Positions 1 through 14,000 of a stretch of DNA of 64,000 bases are shown here, piece by piece. The notes beneath the pieces were generated by a model. It was not told the origin of the DNA. It saw only the letters and a list, made by a program, of their open reading frames with translations, and did not search any database. Each line of letters starts with the position of its first letter. Position 1 is the stretch's first letter. A program made the position numbers and the translations under genes. This DNA comes from Paracyclopina nana (lineage: Eukaryota; Arthropoda; Copepoda; Cyclopoida; Cyclopettidae). The stretch lies in contig JAGUCH010000002.1 of NCBI GenBank assembly GCA_019096065.1, positions 6,646,501 through 6,710,500 of the forward strand. The letters run 5' to 3'.

Positions 1-3000
1 TCTCTTGAAGAGTCTGAGTCACTCCCCTACAGATCGGCGTCAGAGAGATTTCACCGCCTGTTTGGCTCCTGTTCTGACGAAAAGTTGGTCAGCTACTATT
101 CGTGCTCCTGGTGGAAAGGCAAACTGCCATCCCAAGGATGGATGTATCTCACCGAAAACGTGCTGGCTTTCTATTCCTACATGTTAGGTAAAGAAGCTAA
201 GCTTCTGCTTAGGTGGACTGATGTGATCAAGGTTGAGAAGACTAAGCACTTGATCTCGCCGGACTCAGTAAAAATTGCCACGCGTGACATGGAGTATTTT
301 TTTGGCGTATTCATGAACAGATCTGCAGAGGCTTACGACATAATTCGTCAATTAGCTGATTTAGCCATGAGGAAACTGATGGATGACGAAACATTGGGAG
401 GAGCAAGTACGTTGCTTGGTCAAGACCTTGCACTACTCACGAAAAGTAGCAAGAATGCACCCAAAACGTCTTCTTTTTTGAAGCGTGATCTGAATGCCAG
501 GCAGCTGTCAGAGGAGTTTCGACTCAAATTTCAAGTCCCCGGCAACGAGAAATTAGATGGACAAGTAAGAACAACTTCTTTATTTCAGCTTGAAGTCAGG
601 TAGCACGGTATAAAATCAGCATCCAATAACTTGCGAGACATTATAGCAGCGTTTTTTTTCAAACTGTTTGCTCCCAATCACTTCCTTCAGCTTCGTTTTC
701 TCAATTATAAATGATCTAAATGTTTTAGGTGGAATGTTACCTGTGGACTCCATTCAACAAGAAGTACCGCTATGGAAAACTTTACCTCAGCCAGAATTTT
801 GCCTGCTTTGCTTCCCATGTCCAAGGCCTGGTAAATATTGTCATTCCCCTGAGAGACGTCAGTCACGTGGAAAAAGCTGACTCGTGTCCAAATGGTAACA
901 CCATAGATCAAGCCCTCCGTTTTGTCATGCGTACCAAAGGCAAAGAGTTCATTTTTGCGCAGCTAGAAGATAGAAATTTCATAATTGACAAGATCGCTGA
1001 GCTCTTGGCAGTCACGCAAGACTCTGCAAGTTCTACTTGCTCATCTGCCAGTAGTTATGACATTGTTGGAGGCTCAGGAGACATTATTAAGCCATTTTGC
1101 CAACCCTTGATGAACATTTACCTGGAGAATATTGACCGGATGTCGGAAGCTAGCAAGGAGCACCAATGGGACGATCATTTTTCCAAATTTGGCCGTGGTA
1201 TTGCTATGTTTCGCACTAAGGACTTGTCCCACTTAGTCTGCAAGGGAATCCCAGATAGGCTCAGAAGTGAAATTTGGCTTGTCATGTCTGGAGCTATTCA
1301 TGACAAACTGGCTAGTCCTGGTTACTACTCATCATTAGTGGCTTCAAGCATGGATTTGAAAAGCACCGCAAATGAGGAGATTGAGCGAGATCTGCATAGG
1401 TAACGAAAAGAAAGAAGCCACAATGAGGCATTCTGCGTCAAGAAATGTTGAAAATTTTCTTCTAGAAAAATAATATAAATGTGGCTATTCATTAATAAAA
1501 TTAGCCTAGCAATTTTTAAAGTCTTCAAACCTCTCTTTGTTGAAATGCAGCATGCTGCGCAAAATTAATTATTTTTGCAACCTTACAACTTTTCTGAATT
1601 TACATCTGTTTGCTAATAGTATTTAAAATTGAGGAAAGTAATCTACACATAATCAAAGAGAAAAAATATATTATGTATTTAAAAAAATTTTTTCTTGTAT
1701 TCAGAGCTTGAATGTGTGGTGCTATAATTAGCTATTTTTAGGTCCCTTCCTGAGCATCCCGCATTTCAGCATCACAAAGGTGTCAACGAGGCTGGAGAAG
1801 AGACTAGAGAACCAGGCGAAGGTATAGCCGCATTGAGAAGAGTGCTAACTGCGTATGCTTACCACAACCCTACTATTGGGTATTGTCAAGCAATGAACAT
1901 TGTAGCCTCTGTGCTGCTCATTTATTGCAACGAAGAAGATGCTTTTTGGCTCCTACTAGCTGTCTCCGAGAGACTCCTACCTGACTATTACAACAAAAAA
2001 GTGGTGGGAGCACAGGTACAACAATCAAGTCTTGTCAAGTTCACATCTCTTCAGCGTAAAAGTAGTAATTGATGTCCTTTTCTTTTGGATCGGTAAATGA
2101 TAGTGCTCGCATCGCGTTTCTATGCTTATTAAAAGCTCTCTTGCCTTTTCGATGCCCTACGCCTTCATGACCAAGCGCATTGATGTCATGGTTCAATTTC
2201 CTCAAATCCTCTGGTTGTAGGTGGCTTGACATTAGCAGAAAACCTTTTCTCCCTGCCTTAATCCCTCTGAGTAGTTTTTGAAGAAATAACCTCATATTTA
2301 TATTAATTTAATTCATGGGCGGAAAGGTTTTCTGACTGTAGATTGTATGCGGGATCCATCATCTCGACAAGGATATAAGCACAATGCGTAGAAGTAACAT
2401 ATATTGCCAAGGCAGCAATCGCAAAATGAACGTGGCATAAATTCATGTTGCCAAACAACTATTAATCATGATAACTTCTTTTTTTACATATTAGGTGGAC
2501 CAAGGAGTGCTTGAGGAACTGATATCGCGCGAACTACCTAACCTTAGCAGTCGTCTAAAGGCATTGAACACAACTCAAATGATTACGTTGTCATGGTTCC
2601 TCACAGTTTTCCTCACTGTTTTACCTTACCAGACGGCTGTCTATGTTATGGATGCTTTTTTCTGCGAAGGCTCCAGGACAATTTTCCAGCTCACGTTGAC
2701 CATTTTAGCCAAATGCGAGTCCTACGTGAGCAAATGCGTAGATGAGGGCGACGCTATGATGAAGCTGTCAAACTATTTCAAAAACATTGATCGGGCCACC
2801 TTCTACGATGAGGTCCTCAACTCTGAGGTTGTTGAAAGCAATCCTGATTCCTGTGACGAGCCTATTTCCATAAGCAGGTTGATCTACGAAGCACAGACTT
2901 TATACCCTAGCATAACGAGAACTGGCATTGAACGACTGAGGCTGCATCATAGGCTTAAAGTTGTGCAAAGCTTAGAAGACAGCACCACCAAAAATGTCCT

Positions 3001-4195
3001 GAGGAGCGTGAAGGATGAGTGCCCTGGCTTAAGTGATGATGAGCTTAAGCTATTGTTTGCCATTGTGAAAAACGAGCAACTTCAAAGACAGCGAAGGCTT
3101 AGCCATAATCGACAAAACATAGAGGCTGCAATTTTAGATGGCCAGCCCAACTCCGCGTCATCATCTCAGCCTTTCCATGAATTGTACAAAGTCGACTTTG
3201 ACACTTTCAATGCTTTGCACACTTATCTGTCATTGTGGGGTGGATCTGAGGGCGACACGAGTGTAGTGCTGGCTGAAAGAATGTTTCGTCTCATGGACTC
3301 GAACAGAGACGGATATCTCAATTTCAAAGAGCTCGTGCAGACGTTCAATGCTCTTTGCAAGGGTGATCACGTGCTCAAATTGAGACTTTTTTACTGCTTG
3401 CATTTGCCTGGAGTGGTTCTACCTGGAGAGCTTGAGCACATGAATAAGCGTCACTTGGACGAAGTCGACGGTCCCGACGAAGCTTGCGATGCGGAGCAAT
3501 TTTTTCACGATGCCAACCGGGGCCTCGTTGAAGTTGCAGAGCTAATCCAATGCGAGGGCGAAGATGTCACAAATATTAAGAAGCTTAATGATGCAGGTAG
3601 CGACGTCACGAGCTTGATGTCACTACATCGAAAGCTCTTCTTCGTGTCCACCGGTACGGACAAGAAAAAGGCAATAGGTCCCAAGTTGCCTCAATTACCG
3701 CGGGATAACTTTGTACTCTTGTGGAAAAGCCTGCATGATCTGGTTGAGTTTGGCAATCTCGATGATATTACCATGGAAGGAAGACAGCAAATGTACCACG
3801 CAATTTCACTGATGGGAACGCTTCTGCTACAGATAGGTGAGGTTGGACAGAGAGTGAAGAATGCCCAGCAAATCATGAGGTCTAGGTCAGTCGAGTACAA
3901 CGACGATAAGGATGTGGAAGAAGAAGACCTGATAGCCACGAATCCCGTCTCATATTCCTCCTATGATTTGGCTGCAGTTATAAAGGAGGATCCAAGCAGC
4001 AGCAATTCTGCTACCACTGAATGGTCAGTGACTTTTGAGCAGTTTTTGGCCAGTGTGATGAACGAGAGCTGTTTGGTCGACTACTTTGATCACAAGATGG
4101 ACGTGGTAGCCAAGCTGAAAGAATTTGGTGATTCCAAAATGAAACGACAAAATAGTGTTCAAGTAACTGGGTCCAAGTCGGTGTTTTACGCATAA
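1..4195 (+). CDS. TBC1D9: TBC1 domain family member 9-like Rab GTPase-activating protein (5' end outside window)
   Basis: Four exons are visible: 1-564, 729-1399, 1742-2015 and 2495-4195, giving 1069 residues; the N-terminus lies upstream, so the gene is partial. The order is that of the TBC1D8/9 family: a first GRAM domain ([19 protein letters not shown]), a second GRAM domain starting at exon 2 ([13 protein letters not shown]), a Rab-GAP TBC domain with the arginine-finger motif IERDLHR and glutamine-finger motif GYCQAMN, and a single EF-hand ([13 protein letters not shown], near 3295-3340). The tail keeps the family block [16 protein letters not shown]. The protein should stimulate GTP hydrolysis by Rab proteins on endosomal or autophagic membranes; this role is family knowledge. 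All junctions are GT/AG and keep frame. TBC1D8B or TBC1D9B are equally possible names, since arthropods usually have one gene for this group. Confidence 0.93.
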
Positions 4196-4262
4196 GATAT
4201 AGTTCTTTTTTACATGTGATTCTATGATGATGTTGGCTGCAATTATACCCACGAAAAATAAT

Positions 4263-4866
4263 TTATTTTTCTTCCGACACCTTGGACAGTTTTTTCACAA
4301 TCTTTTTTGCTCTTTTGAGCATAACCTCATCGGGTCGAGTTTTCTGGAGCTCTTTGGCAATATCAGCATCTAATTTGCCTTCCTCTGCCATTGCGTCCCA
4401 TTTTTTAGCCAAGTCCAATCTTTCTTGGGCATCATCTGATGAATATACCATTATTTTAATACGCGTATAAGTAAACATACGAAAGTATGGTCTCACCTAA
4501 TGCTGCTTGTCTCATTCTTCCTTGGATCGTAGACATGTACTTCAGTAAAGATTTGAACTCGGTCTGAGGTACTTTTTTATCGAAGTAGCAGTTTTGCAAA
4601 AGCCAAATCTGCCTGCACTTTTCAAATTTCCAAGGCTCGTCGGTGATCCCTTTATGGTTGGCATGCCACAACTTCAAATACCTCAATGCTTTGGCCTGTC
4701 CTTTTGATTCGTGCACGTGGTTTACATCCTTTTTGCTTTTGTCACGCTTTTTTGACATTTTTTTGCCCTCGTTTGATTCATTGACAGGCGGTTGTTCTTC
4801 ACTTGCCTTCCTCTCAGCTCTGCTTTTCTTCCTTTTAACTTTTTCCGTCATCTTCACTTCACACAT
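4263..4866 (-). CDS. C7orf50: WKF-domain (C7orf50-like) nucleolar-type protein
   Basis: Two exons, 4866-4497 and 4435-4263, give a 180-residue protein with a split glycine/aspartate codon at the junction. The N-terminal 60 residues are lysine-rich (KVKRKKSRAERKASEE), as expected for a nuclear or nucleolar protein. The centre carries the WKF/DUF2373 block: ALRYLKLWHANHKGITDEPW followed by KFEKCRQIWLLQNCYFDKKV. The second exon (DDAQERLDLAKKWDAMAEEG) is helical and charged. Human C7orf50 has the same layout and size; its molecular function is not established. The gene converges on TBC1D9 (stops 67 nt apart) and diverges from RGP1, with 182 nt between the two start codons, so a shared promoter is likely. 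Start chosen at the first ATG; a second in-frame ATG lies five codons downstream. Confidence 0.85.
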
Positions 4867-5048
4867 GTCAAAGTACCTCGAATTTTGTTATTGTTTTTAA
4901 ATAATCCGCAAAGATACAAGGAGTCAAAAATCTATTTATAGTCACAAATTTATCAAAAAAGCCGAAATCAGCTGGTTTGTGTGCAATATTGTTTATCCTG
5001 GCAACGACCAACTTTCTCCAAATTTTGTGAATACTTTCTTGAGTGAGA

Positions 5049-8000
5049 ATGGAGATTTATGTGGATTTAAATTCCACTGGAATATACCTGAGCGGTGAAA
5101 CTCTGAAAGCTTCAATCACATTCACAAATGTCCACAACTTTGACCCAGAGCAAATCATGGAAGAGAAGCTTGAACATTTGGCTTGGTCCAGCGTACAAAT
5201 TCAGTGCCAATGTCAAATTGCTGAGCCTCAATCACGAAGAGAATCTGAGTCGGCAATGGATAGCTTGACGTCTGTAACCTCGACTTCACTTCAGCCTCAA
5301 AAGGATGCATTTTGTAGAGACGTCTTTGCCACGAGTCCCATCATCCTGTTTTGTGATTTGACTCTTGAGCCTGGGGAATCGAAATGCTTTGAGTTCCAGG
5401 ACGTCATTCCATCTACTGGGCCACATTCGTATCATGGCAGAGGCTTGAAATATGCCTACAGAGTGGTGGTGGCTTCTCAAAGGCTGAATCAGCCAATTTG
5501 CAGCTTACGCATACCTTTTAGGGTTCTCTCTGTGTCTAATTTAAAAATAGACTTGGACTCCTTACAACAGCAGCAAGTAAGGCGATTTATAATTTTATCG
5601 GCTCGCGAGGCTTGTAAGTTCTAAAATCGTTTTTCAATCAAGCTTAGCCTTTTTCAAATGCATAAGTTAGACAAAGAAGTATCTTTAAAGTAGGTACTGT
5701 ACTTGCCCTAATTGAGAAGATTTTTTGAGGATCTACCCTTATGTTTGGCACGAAGAAAACATGCGGCCCAGCTCATTAGAAGATGCGAGTCCTTTTGGTT
5801 TTATGTAGCGCTTTATGTAACACCAATTAGGCTCTTTTCTGCTCATCTGAGGTCAAATTGAGCGCAATCATTTTCCCCAAATACTCCAGTTAGTGAAACC
5901 ACCATCATCCAAAAATATGGTGAAAATATTGGCTCATATTGAGCTATTGTCACGAGGCGAGAGGGTGAATAACAGCTCAAAAGGACAACATTTCTGAAGT
6001 TTTTTTGGGATAGCCTAATACAGCGACGGCACTTATCACCAAGTTTGAACTAAACCATTCCGATTCACTCCAATGTTGAGCTGTTTTTGTTGCAAAAAAT
6101 GGATTTTCCAAAAAGGGCAATACATAAGTGGCATAGTAAAACTTAAAGGGCTAATCTTCCGGGGTCGAAAAATTTTGTTGCCCATTTTAGATACCTTTGG
6201 GTAGGTCCTAATAAAAAATGGAGTCACTTTTTTTTCTCCTACTTGTCGAATCCTCCTTGAGGGGTTAGTTTATTTAAGCATATTTGAACTGTAAGGTTGC
6301 ATTCATTTTGCCCCTGGCTTATCTCCCTGCCCATTTTGCCCTTATCCTGGTAGCCTTCTTCAACGTGTACCCCTATCCCATTTGCCTCTTTGAGCAATTA
6401 CCCCTGTCCTGTTTGCCCCTTCGGATGTTTGCCCCTTTGCATGTTTACCCCTCGCAGATGTTGTGATGACCAGGACTCAAAGTGCGATGCGCCGACAACA
6501 ACAGCTGAGACATCACGCGGAAAATAGCTGTCAAAACTGCCACCTTTTTACCGCGAAAGTTCAGTTACATTCTAGATTCCAACCGATCGACAATAAAACG
6601 TCTTTTATTTGTGATCTCTAGAGTTTGACCCAGTTTATTCAGAGCGATTTCAATCAAGTCTCAAACAGTATTCATCGACGATTCATTGTGCTTTTCACTT
6701 GCTTTTGGATCGCTCAACCAGGATCGATTTCATCAGGAGCTTCAGGCTTCAGATTTCGGACTTCTTCGTGACTACTCGAACATGGCGCCCAACGGGTAAA
6801 CTCACACTAGGAGAGAGAAGAAGCAAACGACTGGCAAGTCGGGGGGACTCTCCCAGTCGGGGGACGAGAGATAGCAAGCAACGCTTAGACAGAGTCAGAA
6901 GGCCACGGAAGCCTGAGACGAATGTCTGACAAGGACAAAAAAGAAGAAAGACCGAAAAGGATTAGAAAGCCCCCAGGCTGGTTACAAGGCTACGCAGTTG
7001 GAGGAAAAAGAACATTGGGTCGTGGAGTAACGTTCAAACAAAAGTCCCCAAAAAGACCAGACAAAAGGTGGGGGTTTAACGACACTACCATCGACAATTC
7101 CAGGATAGAAGTAAGAGAGGACCTCAACAGGTTCAGAGAGGACTCCACGGAGTCGTCAGGAAGCATAAGAATCCTGGAAGACATGGCTTCAAACACAACT
7201 GCGGACATGGAGGCAACTATCAAAGAACTAGTCAAAGTCTCACCAGCCACGCTGGTGGAGAGATGGAAGGTGGACACAGCAGAGCAATATTCCAACCTGG
7301 AAGCGATCAAGAAGGAGATCAGCACAGACAAGCCGGCAAGAAAGCTGAAAATGATCGCGCGGAGAGCAACCGCATTGAAAATGGAAATTGCAACGGAGGC
7401 GGCCAGGCTGCTTGAAGGCATCAAAGGAGAGGATCCGCAGATCATCGCAAAGTTCAAGGCTGAAAGTGTGGAACCTCTCATGAAGGAAGCAAATGCCGTC
7501 GAGTACCTCGCGGAAAAGAACCAGAAGAAAAAAGAACAAAAAGAGTTCGAAGAACTACTCCGGGAGGAAGAAAAGAATGAAAATACCGACGTCACCATGC
7601 ATGACGCTAACCAGGCAGGTGGCGGTGGTGATGAAGACGATGACGAGGAAGACTATTTGGTTGACTGGGTCACCGAACATTACGAAATGACAGAACGAAT
7701 TAACGAACTCGCCATGGCAGCTCGAAGTGCATCAAAAACTGAGTACGAGGCCTTGGTAGCCAAGGCTCAGGATGCAGAGAGCAAGAGGTCAGAGGCCGAA
7801 AAACAATTGAGAGAAGCGAGGTCGAGAGGAGAAGAGGTTGACTTACAAGCCATTGTTACAGAAAAAAGGCAAGCCACTAGCAGCATGGAGTTCATAAAAA
7901 ATCCCAAGGGAAAGAGTGCTGGAAGAGGAAGGGGAGGAGCAAGGGACAAGGTGTTCAGGTTCCCTGGCGATCAAAACTTCTCGACACCGGCCGGAGGGGG

Positions 8001-11000
8001 AGCTGAAACCCCAAAATTTGGAAATTACAGCCAAATACCAGGAACTCCAACATGGCAACAGTCAGCCAATATTACAAGAGCAGACTACAAAGAGAAACTG
8101 ACGTTAGAAGAAACGTATCTAGCAAAAGACACGGTGCTGGATGACTGGGAAGATTACGTGTCCAGTGAGGTGGATTGGACGGATCTGTACAACAACAAGA
8201 ACCTCACACAGTATTACGATGTCACTGCGGCAGCGGACACCGTGAGAGACAACATGAAGGGCTATTTTGATGGCGAAGATCCGGCAAAGTACAGAGCCTT
8301 CAAGGAGTTGGTTCACGCGAAAATAATCAAAAAGAAGAACATGGACTGGTTCGACAAAATGGCCACACTAAAGGCATGGACAGGAGGCCAGGCCTACAGG
8401 AAGATTGGCAGATACGATTGCAGCAGACTGGGACTGGTCAAAGCATTGAAAGCGTTGGATGCTCAATACGGAAGCAACCACGGAGAGGCAGCAGAGCAGC
8501 TATCAAAGCAGATGCTGCATTTGGCGAGAATGCAAACGGTGGATGTGAAAGCACCCAACACAATTGGGGACATGGTCAACATTTTGGAGGAGATGGTGGA
8601 CCTTAACATCAGATCAGGGAAAAATCCCAAGGATGGAGAGGATCATCTGCTAGGAATGATAAAAATGACCCCGGATACAAAACAAGACTACAATGCATTC
8701 CGGATTGCGAAGTTCCAATCCAAAAACTCACTGAGACTGTTCTTCACATGGGCTAGAGAAAGAACACAAGAAGGAATGAGCGAAATAAAAGCAAGAAATA
8801 CAAGAGAAGCCCTGAAGAGCAAGCTGCCATCGGAATCCCACACGGGAAGCTATGGAGGACAAACAGAATATGGAAGGAGAACTGGCCAAAGATACGTCAA
8901 GCTTTATAACAGGAAAGGAAGGGAGGTTGTCATGGCAGTGGATGAGTTGGATTCATCGTGGTCTGAGGACAATGGGGAGGATGACGACGACGATGCAGTG
9001 TTCTTAGGAGCACACAAGCAAAAGGATCCCTGTGTGATTTGTGGCATACACGATCACAAAGCGCTGAAATGTGAGAGCTGGAATAACTATACAATACCAG
9101 ACATCAAGAAAAAATTGGTCGGCGCAGGCATCTGCTTCAAATGCATAAGAGGCAAGCACACAGTGGAAAATTGCAAGGCCAGAGAAAATTGCATCAAGTG
9201 TGGAGCGAGCGACCACCACAGCAAACTGCATGTCAGCAACACCAGGAGATCATCAGAAGGTGATATTACGGCGACATTGTTGGCAAGCATTGAACAGAGA
9301 TTAGCGAGACTGCCAGCACTAGAGAAAAAATTGGATCAATTATCGAAAGAAGCAGTAGGACTGACCGGAGGGGACCACGGAAGTCCCCCTAGAAGGATGA
9401 CAAGCAATGAGGCATCTGACCACGGAAGTCAGAGCCAAAAGGAAAGTCCAGATGTCATAGCCCTAACAGCCAGCGATACGAAGTCGTGGCGAACACTGCC
9501 AATCGAAATAGCCTCGAGCAGCAATTTTGAAAATTACCTGCCCATCAACATGGTCCTGGATGAAGGTTCGAGTTTGACAATAATAGACCCACAACTAAAG
9601 GACGACCTAGAACTGGAAGGCAAAGAAGAAACATTAAAGGTGCATGTTGTGGGAGATGGCGAAGTAATAAAGAGAAGGTCACATCAAGTGGATGTCTTCA
9701 TCAGGGCTAAGGGAGGCAAGAGGTGGTTCAAGCTGAAAGCAAAAACATTTGGCCTACCAGCAGCAATTGAACCTGTCGATCCCAACTACATCAAAACCAG
9801 TTATAAGGAAATCAGTCGCATCAACTTTCCATCACCAGTGGAAGGACCAGTTAGAATGCTCTTAGGATTCGACAACCTCCAATTGATGAGAAGCATTCAA
9901 GACATCTACGTGCACAATGGACCACTGGTAAGGAAGACACCGCTTGGATGGACAATGCTATACCATCCCAAGACGGGGGGACTTGATGTAGCCATGATGG
10001 TCAGCGACTGGGGACAATACAACGCTGGAATGGCACTGAAGGACAGCGAATTGCAGTTCATATTGGACAGGAGCAATGGAATAGAGGCCTTGGGAATAGA
10101 CAGGGATGAAACAAGGTCAAAAAGACTCACACTCGCTGATGAGATAGCCCTCAAGAAAATGCAGGCCTCAATCAAACAAGACGAGCGAGGTCATTATGAG
10201 GTTGACATCCCATGGATCGAGGACCCTCCAAATCTGCCAGAAAACTGGGAAAAAGCAAAGAGAATCCAAGCTGGAATTGATATGACACACAAGGCTGATG
10301 AAGAAGTACACGCAGCAGTGGAATCGACAATGAAGGACTACTTGGAAAAAGGGATCATTGAAGCGGTTCCGGAATCGGAATGGAAAAGAGGATTTTGGCT
10401 AACCTTCTTTTGCGTGGCGAAGAGGTCGAGCTTGACAACAAAATTCCGGTTCGTATACAATGCAGCCCAAAAATTCGATGGGATCAGCATTAATGACTGT
10501 CAGTATACGGGGCCCAACTTTCTGGAGGACATATTTGACGTACTAATAAGATTCAGATTTGGTGATGTGGCTGTGGCGGCTGACATCGAAAAAATGTATC
10601 TGATGATCGGAGTACCACCCAAGGACAGAAAGTACTTGAGGATTTGGGTATTCGGCAAAGCTTATCAGTTCAAAAGATGGCCATTTGGTCTAAGAGCTGC
10701 CCCAAGCGTCGCAAACTTCGTAGTGAAGCATCACTTAGCCTTGCACGGATCAGAAGAGTTGAAAAAGTACATCCAGATCTACATGGACGATATGCTGGTG
10801 ACCTTCCCTGATGAAGAGGTGGCCAAAAGAGTCACAATGGAAGCAACTGAGCTGCTAGGAAAATGCGGAATGAAACTTAGGAAGTTCGTGTCGAACTCAA
10901 AACAAGTTCTGGCGAGCATCCCTGTGGAATATCAAGAAAAATCACTGACACTGGAAGGCAGTGATGGCGGACAAGTACTGCACTCAACATTGGGAATCAG

Positions 11001-14000
11001 CTGGAACACGGACAAGGACGAGTTGGGATACAAGTTTGTGAAGCCGGATTTGACAAAGATAACAAAAAGAACAATCCTAGCAGAGCTACACAAAGTATTC
11101 GACCCGCTTGGCATCTTGGCACCCTTCATGATTTATGGACGCGAAAGCTTCCAGTGGATCTGCATGGCGGAGAAAGAAGTCAAGATAAAGTGGGACACAA
11201 ATCTTACCACAGTTGACAATGACATGGTCAAAAAGGCACTGAAGAGATTTGAACAATGGATTGGACAATTAGAAGAGGCATCAAAAGTGAGCTACCCACG
11301 GAAGGTAGCCACTAGTGCTCAAGAAAGCAGGTTTCACATGTCAAGCGATGGATCAGATATTGGATTTGGATGCACTGTGAGCGTGGATGATGGAAAAGGC
11401 AACATCAACGTGCTAACAACGAAGGCTAAGCTGCAAAAACCGAAAAAGCACACGATCCCAAAAGTAGAATTAGCAGGAGCACTCATGTCAGCGAGGTTGT
11501 CGAACAGACTGAGGGAAATGTTCAAGCTAAAGAGAGAGGATATTCATTACTGGGTTGACAACAAGCCAGTAATATGCTGGATAAGAAAGCCAGGTGTGGA
11601 GAGGGAAGTATTCATCAGGAACAGAACCATTGAGATCAGTGACACGACTGAACTAAAGCAATGGAACTACATCAACACGATGGATAATCCAAGTGACCTG
11701 GCCTCGAGAGGATGCACGATTAGTGACCTCAAAAATGACACGAAATACTGGAAAGGACCAGATTATTGGAAGGATGACAAGAAAGATTGGCCAGTGTACG
11801 AACTTGAAGTTACTGAAGACGAGCTGGCAGGAACAATCGACAAGATCTTCTTAACGGGCCTCGGACGCCCAGTGAGACTGAGATGTGACCAAAAAGCCAA
11901 TATCACAGACCACGCAGTCAAACTCAACAATGATGTTGGCATAGCAAGAGCCAGGCAAATCTTCAGGAGACTGCAAAAATTACCGCTAAAAGAAAATACC
12001 TACAGATGGCCAATCCTTGTGCGAGGACTGACCAGAGTAAAGAATCTACCAAGCACAGATGACGTGCTCCCACTGGAACTGCTGGCAGAAACAATAACAG
12101 AGCTGGTGATCTTGGGACAATGGAGATCATTGCAATCTGAAATCACTTATTACGAGAAAAATGGAGTCTGGCAATCAAAAGAGATCAGAAAGCACTGTCC
12201 TGTGTTCGACGAAGACGGAGTGTTGAGACTACTTACTCGAAACATCAAACAAAAAGACTTGCCACAGAGCAGAATATATCCAATATGGATGGAGAAATCA
12301 TGGGTTTTCACCTTGATCGTGTGGCAAGAACATGTCAGCAGTGGACACCTGGCCGCAGATCCACTGTGGCTTAAATTGACAGAGAAGTTTGGAGGACCAA
12401 ACGTGAGAAAAATGGCAAGGAAAGTGCACTCGCAGTGTCCACAATGCACGAAGTGGAGGTCTAAAATGCTGACGCAATTGATGGGACCTTCGCCGGATCT
12501 GGAATTAGAAAACGTGAAGCCATGCAACAAGATAGCTATGGACTTCACTGGATTCTATACGGTGGAACTCAAAGGAGAAAAATTCAAAGCATATGTGCTG
12601 GTAACAGTGTGTATTCAAACAAAGGTGGTCACGCTGGAAACCACACTTGGAAGAAGCACGGAAGCATTGATTTTGGCCATACAAAGATTGGCAGCCAGGA
12701 GAGGACCAGTCGCAGTCATGTACAGCGATAATGAAGGTTCATTTGAAAAGCTCGGCGTCAAGATCAATAACCTGCCTGAAAAGAGAAAAAGACACGAGGA
12801 CTCGAAATTGGATTGGGCTAAAGTAAAACTTACCGTTGGCGAAAAAGTGCGCGAATGGTACTTCAATCCACCAAGAGACCACGAAGCCAATGGAATGGCA
12901 GAAAGTCACGTACGCCTAGTTAAGCGGGCCTTGGAAGCCTGCGAACATGGCACTCAAGACTACGAGGTCTTCAGGACAATGGTGGCAATGGCAGAAGATC
13001 GTCTAAATGGGAAACCATTAGCAGTCCTGAAAGAAAAAGACGGTTACAGAGTCATAACACCAAACCATCTGATCAGCGGACGATCAGGAGAGGGAGCATT
13101 CGTGGAGCTTGGAGCACAGTTCACTGAAAAACTGAAAAAGCTGGCGGAGCACACGTCGAAAATGCAAAAAACTTGGATGGATTTCTACTTGCAGACCATG
13201 CATGTACGAAACAAGTGGAACATTGAAAAGGAAAGTGTGAAGATTGGCGATAGAGTAGTAGTTGCAACTGAAGATTTGAAGAAACACCGCCCAAGATGGG
13301 AGGTAGGCACAGTGGAAAAAACTTTATTAGGCGAAGATGGCAAAGTAAGGACTGCAATGGTGAGAACAAACAGACATGGATTATTAGAAAGAGGCATACG
13401 GCAGTTAGCCCTGTGCCAAAACTTACCGCTGATCCAAGATGATGACCAAGAACAATGAAGATCAACCACCAAGCAGTCTAAAACTTTGCCAAAAACAAAA
13501 ACAAAAACTTCACGCAACTATTAATCACGAAACCTACAGCGCGCCGGAAATGAGAAAAGAAATAAATAAACTCGCGAAAACACAACACGTCAAAGGAAAA
13601 CCGCCAAAATTGGACGAAAAGAATTCGACCTCGCGAAGGCCGTATTTGGGCAAAAAACTTCGCCAAGGAGGGTTAACTACTACTATTGTGAGTACAATAA
13701 AGTCCATAATAACCAGACTCAACAAAAAATTTCGACAATTAGCGAGGATTTCGAGCCAGATTCGCGAAGTTCTACTGGTCAACGAAAACGAGATGCCTTC
13801 GGGAAGAGAAAGGAGAGGCCGCAGCAGGAGTAGAAGCAACTCTCGCGAAAGGGATGCCAGGAGAAAAATAGACAGATCTCGCTCGAATGACATCAAAAAA
13901 GAAGAGGAAAGAAGAAGGGAAGAAGAGCGACGAGAAAAAGAACGAAAATTCATCGAAAATGCGAATAAGCGAAGCCGAGAAAAGAGCGCTTCGACATCAA

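Noticed and set aside
6990-13517. Many minus-strand open frames of 60-200 codons across the BEL/Pao element
   Set aside because: They lie antisense to the strongly supported gag-pol frame and have no family resemblance; they are shadows of its codon bias.
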